NCBI GenBank assembly: GCA_964449275.1
Contig: CAYVAM010000032.1
Span: 1 to 30,556 of the forward strand
DNA: 30,556 bases
Direction of reading: 5' to 3'
DNA from: JAUVZF01 sp964449275
Lineage (GTDB): Bacteria; Planctomycetota; Phycisphaerae; FEN-1346
Shown: piece after piece, positions 29,636-30,556 of the stretch
How the letters are laid out: each line of letters begins with the position of its first letter
How positions within the stretch are numbered: the first letter of the stretch is position 1
Translations under genes and position numbers: made by a program
Notes under the pieces: generated by a model
Seen by the model: the letters and a program-made list of their open reading frames with translations, nothing else
Told to the model about the DNA's origin: nothing
The model's database searches: none

Positions 29636-30556
29636 TCAGGCTGTGTCCAGCCCGCGGATCACGCCGTGGGCTGCCTCGTTCCTGAGTTCCAGCGTGTACT
29701 CGCCCAGGACTTGGCCCTTCTCGAAGTCGCCGGTGACTGCCAGCGGCCGGTAGTGGAAACTGCGCCCGGCCAGGGGCAGGACTTGGATGCGGCTCGAGTC
29801 AAGCAGGACGACGGCATCGCGCGGCACCCACCGCGAGAGCACGACGCGCTGGACGCCGAAGTCGCTCTCGTAGATGGCCACCTGGCTGGTGAACCGCGGG
29901 TCCTCGGGCGCGTAGGCCCGCGAGCCGGCGCCGAACTGGCTGATGACACGCTTCTGGTACCCGTTGACGGCGATCAGGTCCACTTGGCCGCTCGATTGCT
30001 CCCAGATCAGCCGCAGGGCCGTGTTGAGTTTGGTCTCGTCGAGGTCGTTGCCGCTGGGGAATCCGCCCGTGCCGGGGACGAAGCGGTTGGTCGCGAGTTG
30101 CGGCAGGATGCCGTTCATGGTGCGGCGGACGGTCTCGGAGCCGATCTGGTTGGCCTCCGGTGAGATGCCACCCAGGACGGTGTTCTCGAGATCCCTGAGC
30201 AGTTCCCGCACGGCCTTGGCCTTCTGGAAGTCCACTTCGTCGGCCAAGCCCAGATGCCGCACGGCCAGTTCGCTGCCGGACACCAGGACGGTCTTCGAGA
30301 AGATCTGGGTCCAGTTGCTCCGCCGCGTGCGGACGGTGAACCGGGCGGCGTCGGCGTCTTGGCCTTCGAGCGACGCGTTGCCAAGGATGTGCATCGTGTC
30401 GCCGGCCGAGACGTCTTCGGCCGTCGTTCCGCCGTAGCCGCGGGTCACCGTGAGGGTACTCGCGCCGACCGCGGTGACGAGGAGGAGTTCCTCTGAGTCG
30501 CCGCAGCGAAGCTGGTCGCCCACTCGGAACCGGTCCGGGTGGTCCACCTCGATCTC
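29636..30556 (-). CDS. phage major capsid protein, SU10/DUF5309-like (5' truncated)
   Basis: About 306 residues are visible; the frame runs off the right edge, so the N-terminus is missing and the GTG at 30547 is probably internal. The start of the visible part ('FRVGDQLRCGDSEELLLVTA', then 'STLTVTRGYGGTTAEDVSAG') and 'TRRSNWTQIFSKTVLVSGSE' with 'ELLRDLENTVLGGISPE' match the SU10-type major capsid family (DUF5309), including the N-y-T-Q-I-F segment and the rdiE-x-x-x-L-G helix of the HK97 fold. The C-terminal 'VLLDSSRIQVLPLAGRSFHY' and 'KGQVLGEYTLELRNEAAHGV' are also family-like. It builds the icosahedral shell. This is the strongest evidence that the right block is viral. Confidence 0.85.
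   Translation of the reverse strand, partial: EIEVDHPDRFRVGDQLRCGDSEELLLVTAVGASTLTVTRGYGGTTAEDVSAGDTMHILGNASLEGQDADAARFTVRTRRSNWTQIFSKTVLVSGSELAVRHLGLADEVDFQKAKAVRELLRDLENTVLGGISPEANQIGSETVRRTMNGILPQLATNRFVPGTGGFPSGNDLDETKLNTALRLIWEQSSGQVDLIAVNGYQKRVISQFGAGSRAYAPEDPRFTSQVAIYESDFGVQRVVLSRWVPRDAVVLLDSSRIQVLPLAGRSFHYRPLAVTGDFEKGQVLGEYTLELRNEAAHGVIRGLDTA

Noticed and set aside
1..30556. CRISPR arrays, insertion sequences, tRNA or rRNA genes
   Set aside because: No regularly spaced direct repeats, transposase-like protein or recognisable RNA gene structure was seen by reading; an Infernal or tRNAscan run would be decisive.

Overview
The window is GC-rich, densely coded DNA that looks like a Planctomycetota (Phycisphaerae- or Pirellulales-like) chromosome, probably from an environmental assembly. 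Evidence: four Tat-signalled oxidoreductases in about 12 kb (three Gfo/Idh/MocA, one aldo/keto reductase), a propeller plus CxxCH protein of the HzsA-related type common in planctomycetes, secreted glycosidases, and small intergenic gaps. This placement is inference from gene content; no rRNA or tRNA gene was seen.

Left region (1-15.1 kb), exported carbohydrate and redox genes: the 3' end of a PQQ-like beta-propeller gene; two divergent Tat-exported Gfo/Idh/MocA oxidoreductases; a secreted GH26 mannanase-like enzyme with an Ig-like and an F5/8-C (CBM32-like) domain; an exported HzsA-related protein with two haem-binding CxxCH motifs, coupled through an ATGA overlap to a secreted aldose 1-epimerase; a Tat-exported aldo/keto reductase; a third Gfo/Idh/MocA protein; a secreted TIM-barrel glycosidase-like protein; and a lipoprotein. 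Together they suggest extracytoplasmic breakdown and oxidation of a plant- or algal-type glycan. The three Gfo/Idh/MocA proteins differ at the EKP lysine motif (SVP, HKP, EKP). A pair of hairpins with mutually complementary loops lies between two of these genes.

Middle (15.1-20 kb): a hicB-hicA toxin-antitoxin pair with a TATAAT upstream, a polytopic membrane protein with a CreD-like topology behind a convincing TTGACA promoter, and a 776-residue exported protein that I cannot place.

Right region (20-30.6 kb), all on the minus strand: a phage-type morphogenesis module reading right to left. It has an SU10/DUF5309-type major capsid protein (cut by the window edge), a probable head-tail connector, several tail, baseplate and fibre-like proteins (one with a LamG domain, two sharing a paralogous Fn3-like domain), then a TM protein, a coiled-coil lipoprotein, a short acidic protein and a holin-like peptide that resemble a lysis cassette. 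Genes are tightly packed with 4-nt overlaps and several GTG or TTG starts. No terminase, portal, integrase, tape measure or recognisable endolysin lies in the window, so whether this is a prophage, a remnant or a domesticated particle is open.
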